This document shows positions 1 through 7,524 of a DNA stretch of 46,344 bases, piece after piece. Each line of letters starts with the position of its first letter. Position 1 is the stretch's first letter. Under the pieces are notes generated by a model. It ran no database searches, was not told the origin of the DNA, and saw only the letters and a list, made by a program, of their open reading frames with translations. The DNA is from an uncultured Actinoplanes sp. (lineage in GTDB: Bacteria > Actinomycetota > Actinomycetes > Mycobacteriales > Micromonosporaceae), in contig NZ_CAKUCL010000031.1 in NCBI RefSeq assembly GCF_934643405.1, positions 1 through 46,344 of the forward strand, read 5' to 3'. A program made the position numbers and the translations under genes.

Positions 1-132
1 GGGCACGACGTGCGGGCGCGCCGCGGTGGTTCCGCCGGCCGCAGTGGCGCCGGCCCGGGCGGCGTGCGGGCGCGCCGCGGTGGTTCCGCCGGCGGGGGCG
101 GAGTGCGGGTGGGCGACGGCAAGCGCGGACAT
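1..132 (-). CDS. N-terminal fragment of an unidentified protein, cut by the left edge
   Basis: The first 44 codons of a gene that runs off the left edge. The ATG is preceded at 7-8 bases by a GAGGAG Shine-Dalgarno sequence, so the start is well supported. The visible residues are Ala/Gly/Pro/His-rich and look disordered. They contain an 18-residue direct repeat in which GGTTAARPH occurs twice, mirrored in the DNA as a 31-base repeat. I see no signal peptide, membrane segment or domain in this piece. A dyad about 60 bases upstream may be its operator. Function cannot be assigned; a disordered N-terminus ahead of a transporter or regulator domain is only one possibility. Confidence 0.6.
   Translation of the reverse strand, partial: MSALAVAHPHSAPAGGTTAARPHAARAGATAAGGTTAARPHVVP
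9..93. repeat. 31-bp direct repeat, two copies, 54-bp period
   Basis: Positions 9-39 and 63-93 are identical over 31 bases. The period of 54 bp is exactly 18 codons, so the repeat keeps the reading frame of the partial minus-strand gene and encodes its duplicated GGTTAARPH segment. Confidence 0.8.
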
Positions 133-186
133 GATTTCTCCTCGTGGACCGGGCCACCACCGGTTCCCGGCGGCGGGTGAACAATA

Positions 187-214
187 CATTTCCCATCTGT
201 TAGATGGGTAAATG
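187..214. promoter_or_regulatory. Dyad upstream of the left-edge gene, possible operator
   Basis: Arms CATTTCCCATCT and AGATGGG(T)AAATG flank the trinucleotide GTT. Twelve bases pair, with one unpaired T at 209. The size and 3-base centre resemble TetR-family operators, and the site sits about 55 bases upstream of the minus-strand ATG at 132. The role is inferred. Confidence 0.45.
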
Positions 215-305
215 GCCGCGGTCCGGCGCCTCTCGCCAGCCGATCGAGTGACCGCTCGGCAGCTCGCACTCTGCCGCCCAGGCCATCGCCATGTCAATCC
301 TATTC

Positions 306-320
306 CCTAGGTTTACTAGG
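306..320. promoter_or_regulatory. CCTAG-N5-CTAGG inverted repeat
   Basis: Perfect 5-base arms CCTAG and CTAGG around GTTTA, with outer TTCCC (303-307) and GGGAA (325-329) extending the symmetry. It lies in an AT-richer patch of the gene-free region. A regulator site is possible; no regulator can be named. Confidence 0.3.
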
Positions 321-423
321 ATATGGGAAGAGCGTTGCCGGTAACCTCGCCGGCGCCGGAAGGTGAGTGACACAGACGCCGCCACGTGACCGCGCCGGGC
401 GACCTCTTCGCCCGGTTGGCCTC

Positions 424-451
424 CGTGGCCGGGGCGTCGGTGCCGGCCACG
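424..451 (-). terminator. GC hairpin downstream of the subtilisin gene
   Basis: Nine-base perfect stem CGTGGCCGG / CCGGCCACG with a 10-base loop, 28 bases past the minus-strand stop at 480. There is no T-tract, so it would be an actinobacterial I-shaped hairpin terminator at best. Confidence 0.4.
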
Positions 452-479
452 AAGGTTCCCGTCCGGGAGGTACGCGGCC

Positions 480-1886
480 TCACACCGCGTCCGGTGACGG
501 CTGCACGGTCACGGTCAGCCTTCTGGTCACCGTGTTCGGCACGTAGTCGACGAACCGCACGGTGATGGTCGCGGTGCCGGCGGCCACCGGCGTACCGGAG
601 ATCACGCCGGTCCCGGCGAGAGACATACCCAGTGGCAGCGCGCCCGAGGCCAGGCTCCAGGAACCGCGGCGGCCGGCGGTCAGGGCGAGCCTGCCCACGT
701 ACGGCCGGCCGGCCCGCATCGTGATCCCGGCGGTCTTGATCACCGGGGGCGCGACCGGGGCCGGCGCGAAGAGCAGGCGGTTCGGCGAGCCGGCCCGATC
801 GGTGACCCGGCCGGTGGTGGCCCTGCCCACGAGGAAACCGCGCACCTGGGCCGGGGTCATGGCCGGGAACTCGTCGAGCACGAGCGCGGCCGCCCCCGCC
901 ACGTGCGGCGACGCCATCGAGGTGCCGCTGGCCACCGCGGCGGCGGTGTCCCCGGTCGACCACGCCGAGACGATGTTCACGCCGGGCGCGAACAGGTCGA
1001 GGACGCTGCCGTAGTTCGAGAAGGACGCGCGCCGGTCCCTGCGGTCGGTGGCGCCCACCGTGATCGCCGCGCGCAGCCCGGCCGGGCTCGTCGTCGCCGC
1101 GTTGACGTGTTCGTTGCCGGCCGCGACCGCGAACGTGACGCCCGAGTTGATCGACCGCTGGACGGCCGCCTCCAGGGACGGGCTGTGGTCGCCGCCGAGG
1201 CTCAGGTTCGCCACGGCCGGGTGCACGGCGTGCCGGGTCACCCAGTCGATGCCCTTGACGACGCCGGACAGCGTGCCGGCGCCCTTGCAGTTCAGCACCC
1301 GGACAGCGACCAGCCGGACCTTCTTCGCCACACCGTAGTGGCTGCCGCCGATCGTGCCGGCCACGTGGGTGCCGTGCCCGTCGCAGTCCGAGGCGGTCGA
1401 GTCGTTGTCGATGAAGTCGTACCCGTAGGTGGCCCGCCCGCCGAACTCCCGGTGACTGATCCGGATGCCGGAGTCGATGACGTAGGCGTGCACCGAACTG
1501 CCGTCGTCGGTCGGCGTGTAGCTGCGGGACAGTCTCGCCGACCGCTGGTCGATGCGGTCGATCCCCCAGGTCGGGCTGGCCTGCGTCTGCTGCTCGGTGA
1601 GGATCCGGTCCTGCTCGACCAGCCTGACCCGCGGGTTGGCGGCGAGCCGGCGTGCCTGGCCGGCCCCCATCCGCGCCACGTACGTGGTGGTGGCCGCCTC
1701 GGCTCCGGCCGCCTGGAACCCGCCGTCCGCGACGGTGACGACGTACTGCCCCGGGATGGTCCCCGGCAGGCCGGCGCCGGCCACGTTCCCCTCGGCAGCA
1801 CCGGACGCGGCGTGGACGGGCAGGGCGGCGCCGCCGCTACCGGCTACGGCGGCGACGAGGAGGGCGGCGAGGGCACGGGTACGCAT
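480..1886 (-). CDS. Secreted S8 subtilisin-like serine protease with C-terminal Ig-like domain
   Basis: A 468-residue secreted serine endopeptidase of the S8A (proteinase K/subtilase) group. Residues 1-27 form a signal peptide (Arg-rich start, Ala/Val core, VHAAS cleavage region). Residues about 45-100 look like the I9 propeptide, including GQYVVTV. The catalytic triad is visible: D138 in YVIDSG, H171 in DGHGTHVAG and S323 in SGTSMASPHVAG. The oxyanion Asn is N258 in AAGN. Residues about 375-465 resemble a putative Ig (He_PIG) domain, with LPLGMSLAGTGVISGTP. It is the last gene of the minus-strand run starting at the lipid kinase, 43 bases after the EEP gene. It should mature extracellularly by removal of the propeptide; the substrate is unknown. 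Confidence 0.95.
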   Translation of the reverse strand: MRTRALAALLVAAVAGSGGAALPVHAASGAAEGNVAGAGLPGTIPGQYVVTVADGGFQAAGAEAATTTYVARMGAGQARRLAANPRVRLVEQDRILTEQQTQASPTWGIDRIDQRSARLSRSYTPTDDGSSVHAYVIDSGIRISHREFGGRATYGYDFIDNDSTASDCDGHGTHVAGTIGGSHYGVAKKVRLVAVRVLNCKGAGTLSGVVKGIDWVTRHAVHPAVANLSLGGDHSPSLEAAVQRSINSGVTFAVAAGNEHVNAATTSPAGLRAAITVGATDRRDRRASFSNYGSVLDLFAPGVNIVSAWSTGDTAAAVASGTSMASPHVAGAAALVLDEFPAMTPAQVRGFLVGRATTGRVTDRAGSPNRLLFAPAPVAPPVIKTAGITMRAGRPYVGRLALTAGRRGSWSLASGALPLGMSLAGTGVISGTPVAAGTATITVRFVDYVPNTVTRRLTVTVQPSPDAV

Positions 1887-1929
1887 GACCGCCAGATTCG
1901 GCCGCGGCGCCCCGCAGTTGAGCCTTCGG

Positions 1930-2721
1930 TCAGATCGCCAGGTCCGCCCGGACCGGGTAGTGGTCCGAGGCGTACTCGGTGTCGCCGCCGCGCACCACGT
2001 ACACGCGGCTCGCCAGCCGGGCCACCTGGGGCGCGGCGAACAGGTAGTCCAGGCGCATGCGGGAGAACTCCTTGCCGCCGCCCTTGGTGGTGGGGACGGT
2101 CAGGGGCTCGCCGGTGCCGGCCGTCGTCCACAGGTCCACGAGGCCGGCCGCACCGAACGCGGCCACGGCCCGGGTGTCGGGCACGCCGTCGACGCCGACG
2201 TGGCGGGCGCGATGCACCCCGGGCAGACGCTGCAGCGTCTCGGTGTGGTCGGTGCCGGGGTCTAGGCCGTTCAGGTCGCCGGCGATGATCACCGCACCCC
2301 GGGACGGCCGGAAGCGATGCGCCAGCCAGATCGCCTCCCGGCGGCGACGGGACGGGGAGAACGGGTTCAGGTGGGCGCTGACCATGGTCAGAAGACCGAT
2401 CCGGGTGCGTACGGTCACGGCCGCGGCCGCATGGTGCAGACGCCAGCCGAAGGCGTCCCTCCCGGCGATCGCCAACGATGGCCGGACCAGCACCGCCACC
2501 GGCTGTCCGAGCGGCGAGCGGGCCAGGTGCGCCACCATCCCCGCCGCGTCGGACAGCTCACGCAGCCGCCGGGCGCCGTGCCGGCCGAAGTTGCGCAGCT
2601 CCTGCAGGGCCAGCAGGTCGGGCCGCTCCCGGCCGATCACGGCGGAGATCGCGCCGAGGCGGTCACCGTGCCGGTCGTACCCACCGGTCTTGATGTTCCA
2701 GGTCATGACCCTCAGCGTCAC
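1930..2721 (-). CDS. Endonuclease/exonuclease/phosphatase (EEP) family hydrolase
   Basis: 263 residues with the EEP (DNase I/sphingomyelinase-like) fold signature. N9 lies in MTWNIK, E41 in ALQEL (metal ligand), then HLNPF, AGDLNG (catalytic Asp/Asn) and the terminal SDHYPV with D253 and H254. EEP enzymes cleave phosphodiesters or phosphomonoesters in nucleic acids, lipids or inositol phosphates; nothing here fixes the substrate. No signal peptide is seen. I chose the GTG start at 2721 because it overlaps the PAP2 stop by GTGA, implying translational coupling; an in-frame ATG lies at 2706. The phosphatase, lipid kinase and membrane neighbours make a phospholipid-related substrate plausible, but that is inference. 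Confidence 0.88.
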   Translation of the reverse strand: MTLRVMTWNIKTGGYDRHGDRLGAISAVIGRERPDLLALQELRNFGRHGARRLRELSDAAGMVAHLARSPLGQPVAVLVRPSLAIAGRDAFGWRLHHAAAAVTVRTRIGLLTMVSAHLNPFSPSRRRREAIWLAHRFRPSRGAVIIAGDLNGLDPGTDHTETLQRLPGVHRARHVGVDGVPDTRAVAAFGAAGLVDLWTTAGTGEPLTVPTTKGGGKEFSRMRLDYLFAAPQVARLASRVYVVRGGDTEYASDHYPVRADLAI

Positions 2722-4196
2722 GCCGCGATCGCCTTCCCCATCGGTCGAGCGGCCTCGGCCGCCTCGGAGACCGTCGCGGGTTTCTCGTTCGGCCGCACCA
2801 CCCACCACAGGACGCTCAGCCAGGCCGCGGCCAGCAGGCAGGCGCCCAGCACGTCGGTCGGGTGGTGCATGCCCCGGTACATGCGCGACAGGGCCACACC
2901 GGCGGGCATCACGATCGCCAGCACCGGGAACGCCCAGCGCCACCACTGCCGGATCCGGGCCGTCGACACGATCGCGATGGCCGCCCACAGGCAGATCGTC
3001 GCGGCGATGTGGCCGCTCGGGAACGACGACGTCGGCATCACGCCGTCCAGCTGCTCGACCGGCGGGCGCGGGCGGCCGGTCGCGGCGGCGCTCAGCAGGA
3101 ACAGGGTGATCTCGCCGACCATGGTGAGCACCAGGAAGAGCACCGGGCGCCACTGCCGCCACAGGGCCAGCGCCACCGGGCAGAAGACGAGCGAGACGGC
3201 GAGGATCGCGTGGGTGTCACCGGCCTTGCTCCACAGCCAGCTCACGTGGTCCAGCGTGGGCGTGCGGAACGTCTGCAGCCACCGGGGCACGCCGTCGTCG
3301 AAACGGCCCAGCCAGGTGCCGGGGGTCCAGTTCGTCAGGGCGTAGCCGACCACGTACAGCAGGCCGAAGGTGAACACCCAGCCGACCAGGATCTCGGCGG
3401 CCTTCGCCCACGGGTGCGGCAGCAGCTCCCGTTCGGCGGGCGCGGGGGCCAGGTCGGGCGCGGCCTCCGGTTCCAGGCCCTCGGTCAGCGGCGGGGTGGG
3501 ACGGCCCGCCTCGCGGCGCCACACCCGGAAGGCGTACGCCGTGACACCGATCCAGGCCAGCCCCAGGAACCACCCGGCCAGTACGTCGGAGAGGAAGTGC
3601 ACGCCCAGCGCGATCCGGGTCAGCCCGATCACGACCACGAGCGTCGTGGCCACGCCGATGATCCAGGCCCGCCACCGGCCCCGGGCCACCGACAGCAGGA
3701 CGAGCGCCAGCATGCCGTACGTGATGGTCGAACCCAGCGTGTGGCCGCTCGGGAAGCTGTTGCCCTGGCCGTGCGCGATCGGATCGGCCACCACCGGGCG
3801 CACCCGCCCCACCAGTGTCTTCAGCGACGGGTCGAGCAGCATCGCGCCGATCCCGGTGACCGCCAGGTAGAGCGCCAGGCGCGGCCGCCGCCGGATGAGC
3901 AGCAAGACGATCACGGTGACGACCAGCGGGAACAGGACGCCCCGGCCACCGGCCGAGGTGATCACGGTGAGCGCCTTGACAACGGCCGGGTGCGGGGACA
4001 CCAGGCCGTTCAGCCCGTCGGCGATCGACTGGTCCACCCGTTGCAGGGGACCCCAGCGGTAGCGCACCAGCAGCAGCAACGTGCCGAATCCCAGTCCGAC
4101 CGCGACGATCGCCAAGAGACCGAGGACGCTGCGGCCGGCGAAATGCCGGACCGGCGCCCATCCGTTGCGTTCGACCACGTGGCTGTCGTCGGTCAC
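2718..4196 (-). CDS. Membrane phosphatase with two tandem PAP2 domains
   Basis: A 492-residue polytopic membrane protein with two PAP2 (type 2 phosphatidic acid phosphatase) modules. Domain 1 has all three active-site motifs: K126 to RP133-134, PSGH 149-152, and R194/H200/D204. Domain 2 has RP377-378, PSGH 393-396 and R438/H444/D448, but A370 where the motif-1 Lys should be. Domain 1 should be catalytic and domain 2 may be weaker or altered. A Pro/Glu-rich loop (about 233-262) joins the modules. PAP2 enzymes dephosphorylate lipid phosphates such as phosphatidic acid, lyso-lipids or undecaprenyl pyrophosphate. The gene lies 36 bases after YihY and overlaps the EEP gene by 4 bases. Most bacterial PAP2 proteins have one domain of about 200-250 residues. 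Confidence 0.93.
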   Translation of the reverse strand: MTDDSHVVERNGWAPVRHFAGRSVLGLLAIVAVGLGFGTLLLLVRYRWGPLQRVDQSIADGLNGLVSPHPAVVKALTVITSAGGRGVLFPLVVTVIVLLLIRRRPRLALYLAVTGIGAMLLDPSLKTLVGRVRPVVADPIAHGQGNSFPSGHTLGSTITYGMLALVLLSVARGRWRAWIIGVATTLVVVIGLTRIALGVHFLSDVLAGWFLGLAWIGVTAYAFRVWRREAGRPTPPLTEGLEPEAAPDLAPAPAERELLPHPWAKAAEILVGWVFTFGLLYVVGYALTNWTPGTWLGRFDDGVPRWLQTFRTPTLDHVSWLWSKAGDTHAILAVSLVFCPVALALWRQWRPVLFLVLTMVGEITLFLLSAAATGRPRPPVEQLDGVMPTSSFPSGHIAATICLWAAIAIVSTARIRQWWRWAFPVLAIVMPAGVALSRMYRGMHHPTDVLGACLLAAAWLSVLWWVVRPNEKPATVSEAAEAARPMGKAIAA

Positions 4197-4232
4197 GTTC
4201 GGGCTCCTTGTCGGGGGTCGGGGATTCCCGAT

Positions 4233-5249
4233 TTACCCGGCCGGGTCGGCGCGTACACCGCGTCGGCGGCCACGACGCTGGACGGGCAGCTCACGGCCCG
4301 GTTTCCAGCTGTCCTGCTTGGCCGGACGGGGCACGCCCACGCGACGCGCCTCGAGCTGGGCGGCGAACGCCAGGCCGAGGAAGAGGGCGATGCCGGTCAG
4401 GTTGGCCCAGAGCAGCAGCGCCATGATGGCCGTGAGCTGCCCGTAGGTCGCGCCGAAGCCGCCGCCGTAGCGGACGTAGAGCGCGAGCGCCAGGCTGGCC
4501 CACCACCAGAGCACGGTGGACAGGATCGCGCCGAAGAGCAGCCAGGACAGTCCCGGCTGGCGCCGCCGGGTCGCGTACTTGAACAGCACCCCGACCGCCA
4601 GCACGATCAGCAGCAGGCTCACCGGCCAGCGGACGAAGTCCCAGGTGACCCGCAGTTTGCCGCCCCAGTGCCAGTGGCGTTGCGCGGCGTCGCCGAACGG
4701 CCGCCCGGCGACCAGCAGCAGGAAGCCGGACAGCGCGGGCAGGCCGGCCGTGACGGCCAGGATCGCGGCGCGGACGTACTTCGCCAGCGCCGGCCGGTCC
4801 CGCTCCACGCCGTAGATGCGGTTCGCGCCGCGCTCGATCTGCGCCATCGCGGTGGTCAGCGCGACCAGCCCGGTGATCAGACCGAGGGTCAGCGCCACCT
4901 CGCCGGCGTCGTGGGTGCGGTCGCTGTCCTCCAGCAGTTCCCGCACGAGCGGGTCGCTGGAGCCCGGGGTCAGCGCCAGCACCGTGTCCGCGACGACCTG
5001 GCCGCCCGACTCGACACCCAGGTCGGCGGCGAGACCGGCGAGCGCGATGAGGAACGGGACGATCGCGAGGCACAGCTGGAAGGCGAACGCGCGCGAGTGG
5101 CTGAACCCGTCGCCGTAGCGGAACCGGATGAACGCGTCGCGGACCAGCGGCCACCGCCCGTAGCGGCGCAACGCGAGGTAGGCGTCGTCCGCCGAGAGCT
5201 CGTCCCCGCTCATGTCGCGCGTCTCGGGGACGGGTTCGGTGGAACTCAC
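4233..5249 (-). CDS. YihY/BrkB family inner-membrane protein
   Basis: 338 residues with about six hydrophobic segments and the YihY/BrkB (formerly RNase BN-like) pattern. Diagnostic stretches are an N-terminal SRAFAFQLCLAIVPF, the ERGANRIYGVERDRP loop, and C-terminal YGQLTAIMALLLWANLTGIALFLG. The C-terminal tail is basic and cytoplasmic. The family's function is unsettled; it is not the tRNA nuclease once proposed. I start at the GTG overlapping the lipid-kinase stop (GTGA), although an ATG at 5213 is also possible. Coupling to a DAGK-like kinase and closeness to PAP2 suggest a job linked to membrane lipids. Confidence 0.9.
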   Translation of the reverse strand: MSSTEPVPETRDMSGDELSADDAYLALRRYGRWPLVRDAFIRFRYGDGFSHSRAFAFQLCLAIVPFLIALAGLAADLGVESGGQVVADTVLALTPGSSDPLVRELLEDSDRTHDAGEVALTLGLITGLVALTTAMAQIERGANRIYGVERDRPALAKYVRAAILAVTAGLPALSGFLLLVAGRPFGDAAQRHWHWGGKLRVTWDFVRWPVSLLLIVLAVGVLFKYATRRRQPGLSWLLFGAILSTVLWWWASLALALYVRYGGGFGATYGQLTAIMALLLWANLTGIALFLGLAFAAQLEARRVGVPRPAKQDSWKPGRELPVQRRGRRRGVRADPAG

Positions 5250-6208
5250 GAAGCAGCCTCGCGGATGTCCTCGGCAGCCTTGGCCGCGGCCCCGGCGTCG
5301 TACGCGAGGTCGGGGTCGCCGTCCGGCAGCGGCACGCAGAGCAGCAGCGCCCGGGGCTTGATGTGGATCTTGAGGCTGCGACCGGGCTCGATGAGGTCGC
5401 CGTCGAGCTGCCGCGGCTGCGCGCGCCGGGTGTAGATCTCGACGCGCTCGGCGGTGAACGTCTCCATCAGCGGCACCCGCTGGCTGCGGCGGACGACGGC
5501 CCAGGCCAGCGACGCCCAGTGTCCCAGGTTGTTCGGGCTGAGCACGGCCACGTCGAGCTTGCCGTCCGCCGGGTCGGCCTTGCTCAGCAGCCGCACCCCG
5601 CCCTGCAGGCGGCCCACGTTGCCGACGATCACGCTGCGGGGGCGGCGCGGCATCGGCGGCCGGTCGTCCAGCTTGATCCGGGCGCGCATGGGCCGGTCCC
5701 GCAGGTGCTTGACCGCGCCGCCGACATACGCCAGCCAGCCGATCCGCTTCTTCGCCTTCTCCGAGGTGCCCTCGAGCATCTGCGCGTCGAAGCCCATCCC
5801 GGCCATCACCGCGAAGCAGCGGTCGCCGGCCACGCCCACGTCGATGCGCTTGCGGCCGCCCTCCAGCGCCACCTCCACGCCGGTCGCCGGATCGTCGCCG
5901 AGGCCCAGGTTCGCGGCGAGCAGGTTCCCGGTGCCGGCCGGGAGCACGGCCATCGCCACGTCGGTGCCGGCCAGCGCGGTCACCGCGGCCATCACGGTCC
6001 CGTCGCCGCCGCAGACGAAGACCAGTTCGGCCCCGTCCCGTACGGCCTGCTGGGCCTGGCCTTTGCCGGGATCCTCGGGGGTGGTCTCGTGCCACGCCGG
6101 CGCGGGCCAGCCGGCCCGGTCGAGGCCTTCGCCGATGATGCGGCGCAGAAGATCCATGTCGGGCACCTTGACGGGATTCACCACGACGGCGCTACGGGGT
6201 CCGGTCAC
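5246..6208 (-). CDS. Diacylglycerol kinase catalytic-domain lipid kinase
   Basis: 320 residues of the DAGK_cat/YegS-type fold. The nucleotide-binding GGDGT lies at 67-71, PAGTGN at 90-95, and an N-terminal VVVNP strand is typical. The C-terminal beta-sandwich region ends with DGDLIEPGRSLKI-type residues near 270-285. Members phosphorylate diacylglycerol, ceramide, sphingosine or related lipids at the cytoplasmic membrane face; substrate specificity cannot be read here. The start is GTG, 54 bases from the divergent DUF1990 start. It is the first gene of the minus-strand run kinase > YihY > PAP2 > EEP > S8. A kinase and a PAP2 phosphatase in one run imply reversible phosphorylation of a lipid, as inference. 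Confidence 0.92.
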   Translation of the reverse strand: MTGPRSAVVVNPVKVPDMDLLRRIIGEGLDRAGWPAPAWHETTPEDPGKGQAQQAVRDGAELVFVCGGDGTVMAAVTALAGTDVAMAVLPAGTGNLLAANLGLGDDPATGVEVALEGGRKRIDVGVAGDRCFAVMAGMGFDAQMLEGTSEKAKKRIGWLAYVGGAVKHLRDRPMRARIKLDDRPPMPRRPRSVIVGNVGRLQGGVRLLSKADPADGKLDVAVLSPNNLGHWASLAWAVVRRSQRVPLMETFTAERVEIYTRRAQPRQLDGDLIEPGRSLKIHIKPRALLLCVPLPDGDPDLAYDAGAAAKAAEDIREAAS

Positions 6209-6213
6209 GTCGC

Positions 6214-6258
6214 TCAGTGTGCCGGAGGCTTGTCACGACAGCGACTCGGGAACACTGA
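6214..6258. promoter_or_regulatory. Inverted repeat spanning the divergent lipid-gene promoter
   Basis: TCAGTGT (6214-6220) and ACACTGA (6252-6258) are perfect inverted copies, one beside each of the two divergent GTG starts. The whole intergenic region is only 54 bases, so promoters for both operons and any regulator site must lie within it. Confidence 0.4.
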
Positions 6259-6262
6259 CGGG

Positions 6263-6751
6263 GTGACCGAATTGACGTACGCCCCGATCGGCGCCACCCG
6301 TACCGGCGACCTTCCGCCCGGCTACCGGCACCTGCGGTACCGAACGCTGCTCGGCTCGGGCGAGGAGCTGTACCGGCGGGCGGGTGAGGCGATCGTGACG
6401 TTCGCCATGCACCGGAGCCTGCCTGCGAAGATCACCACGAGCGGTCCGCGGGCCGAGCCGGGCGTGCGGCTGACGGTGGGCGCGGGCCCGCTGCGCGTGC
6501 CCTGCGAGGTGGTCTGGGCGTCGAATGAGGGCTTCGGGTACGGGACACTGCCCGGCCACCAAGCGGCGGGTGAGGAGGCCTTCGCGGTAGTACGGGACGC
6601 GCAGGACCGGGTCTGGTTCACGGTCACGGCGTACAGCCGTCCGGCGCGCCTGCCGATGATCCTCGCCGGTCCCCTGGCGGTGGTCTTCCAGCGCGCCTAC
6701 GCCCGTCTGTGCGGCCGGGCGCTGAAACGGATCTGTACGGTGAACCCGTGA
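6263..6751 (+). CDS. DUF1990 family protein
   Basis: 162 residues matching the DUF1990 pattern known in actinobacteria and plants. The N-terminal half has LPPGYRHLRYRTLLGSG and EAIVTFAMH. A later WASNEGFGYGTLPGH segment and a C-terminal GPLAVVFQRAYARLCGRAL complete the family signature. It has no signal peptide. Its biochemical role is unknown; the fold is thought to be ligand-binding. The GTG start at 6263 is favoured because it lies just past the divergent promoter. The stop overlaps the next gene by GTGA, so it is the lead gene of a three-gene plus-strand operon with the MBL-fold protein and DedA. Confidence 0.85.
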   Translation: MTELTYAPIGATRTGDLPPGYRHLRYRTLLGSGEELYRRAGEAIVTFAMHRSLPAKITTSGPRAEPGVRLTVGAGPLRVPCEVVWASNEGFGYGTLPGHQAAGEEAFAVVRDAQDRVWFTVTAYSRPARLPMILAGPLAVVFQRAYARLCGRALKRICTVNP

Positions 6752-7524
6752 GCTCGACGTCGATAACGTGGTGGGGGCACAGCACCGTCTGGCTGGCCGA
6801 CTCCGGGACGACGTTGCTCACCGATCCCCTGCTGACCAGCCGCCTGGCCCACCTTCGCCGGATGGCCGGGCCGATCCCGTCGCTGCCCGGTGAACCGGAC
6901 GCCGTGCTCCTGTCCCACCTGCACGCCGACCACTTCCACGTGGCCTCGCTGCGCGCCCTGCCCGGCACGCCCCGGCTGGTGGTGCCGCGCGGCGCCGGCC
7001 GCTTCGTGGCGAAGGCGATGGGCCCGGCCGCGGCCGCCCGCTGCGTCGAGCTCGCCCCCGGCGACGACGTGACGATCGGGCGGCTGAAGGTGACCGCGGT
7101 GCCCGCCACCCACGACGGCGACCGCGGACCCTGGTCCCGGGAGAAGGCGATGGCGATCGGCTTCGTGATCGAGGGAGCGGCCCGCACCTGGTACGCCGGG
7201 GACACCGGATTGTTCGACCAGATGCTGGACCTGCCGCCGCTCGACCTGGCGCTGATCCCGGTCGGCGGCTGGGGTCCCACCCTGGGCGCGCACGGCCACC
7301 TGGACGCGGCGGACGCGGCCGAGGCCCTGCGCCGGGTGAAGGCGGCGTGGGCGGTGCCGGTGCACTACGGCACGTTCTGGCCGCTCGGCCTCGGCCGGGT
7401 GCGGTCGCACATGTTCCACGAGCCCGGCCGCCGGTTCGCCACGCTGGCCGCGAAGGCCGCGCCGGACAGCCGGGTGCGGGTGCTCGGCCACGGCGAGACG
7501 CTCACCATCGGACGGCCCGCGTGA
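6748..7524 (+). CDS. Metallo-beta-lactamase fold hydrolase (UlaG-like)
   Basis: 258 residues of the MBL-fold beta-lactamase-superfamily type 2 (UlaG/YtnP-like) subgroup. The N-terminal ITWWGHSTVWL is typical. The zinc motif HLHADH lies at 57-62, further metal ligands are expected in PATHDGDRG and GDTGLFD, and GAHGHLDAADA plus HYGTFWPL close the site. Members include L-ascorbate-6-P lactonase and NAPE-PLD-like phospholipases; the lipid context makes the latter worth considering but unproven. Starts with GTG overlapping the DUF1990 stop, and its own stop overlaps the DedA start, both by GTGA, so the three genes are translationally coupled. Confidence 0.88.
   Translation: MSSTSITWWGHSTVWLADSGTTLLTDPLLTSRLAHLRRMAGPIPSLPGEPDAVLLSHLHADHFHVASLRALPGTPRLVVPRGAGRFVAKAMGPAAAARCVELAPGDDVTIGRLKVTAVPATHDGDRGPWSREKAMAIGFVIEGAARTWYAGDTGLFDQMLDLPPLDLALIPVGGWGPTLGAHGHLDAADAAEALRRVKAAWAVPVHYGTFWPLGLGRVRSHMFHEPGRRFATLAAKAAPDSRVRVLGHGETLTIGRPA

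Larger units (their letters stand above)
133..479. other. Gene-free region between the left-edge gene and the subtilisin gene
   Basis: About 350 bases with no convincing gene. It is less GC-rich than its surroundings around 180-330. It holds two dyads (187-214 and 303-329) that may be operators for the left-edge gene, and a GC hairpin (424-451) just downstream of the subtilisin stop. A 61-codon minus-strand frame at 200-385 has no Shine-Dalgarno sequence or recognisable content. Confidence 0.6.

Noticed and set aside
2862..5435. Open frame of 857 codons on the plus strand
   Set aside because: Antisense shadow of the PAP2 and YihY genes; Arg/Gln/His/Pro-rich translation without any domain. 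High GC keeps such frames open.
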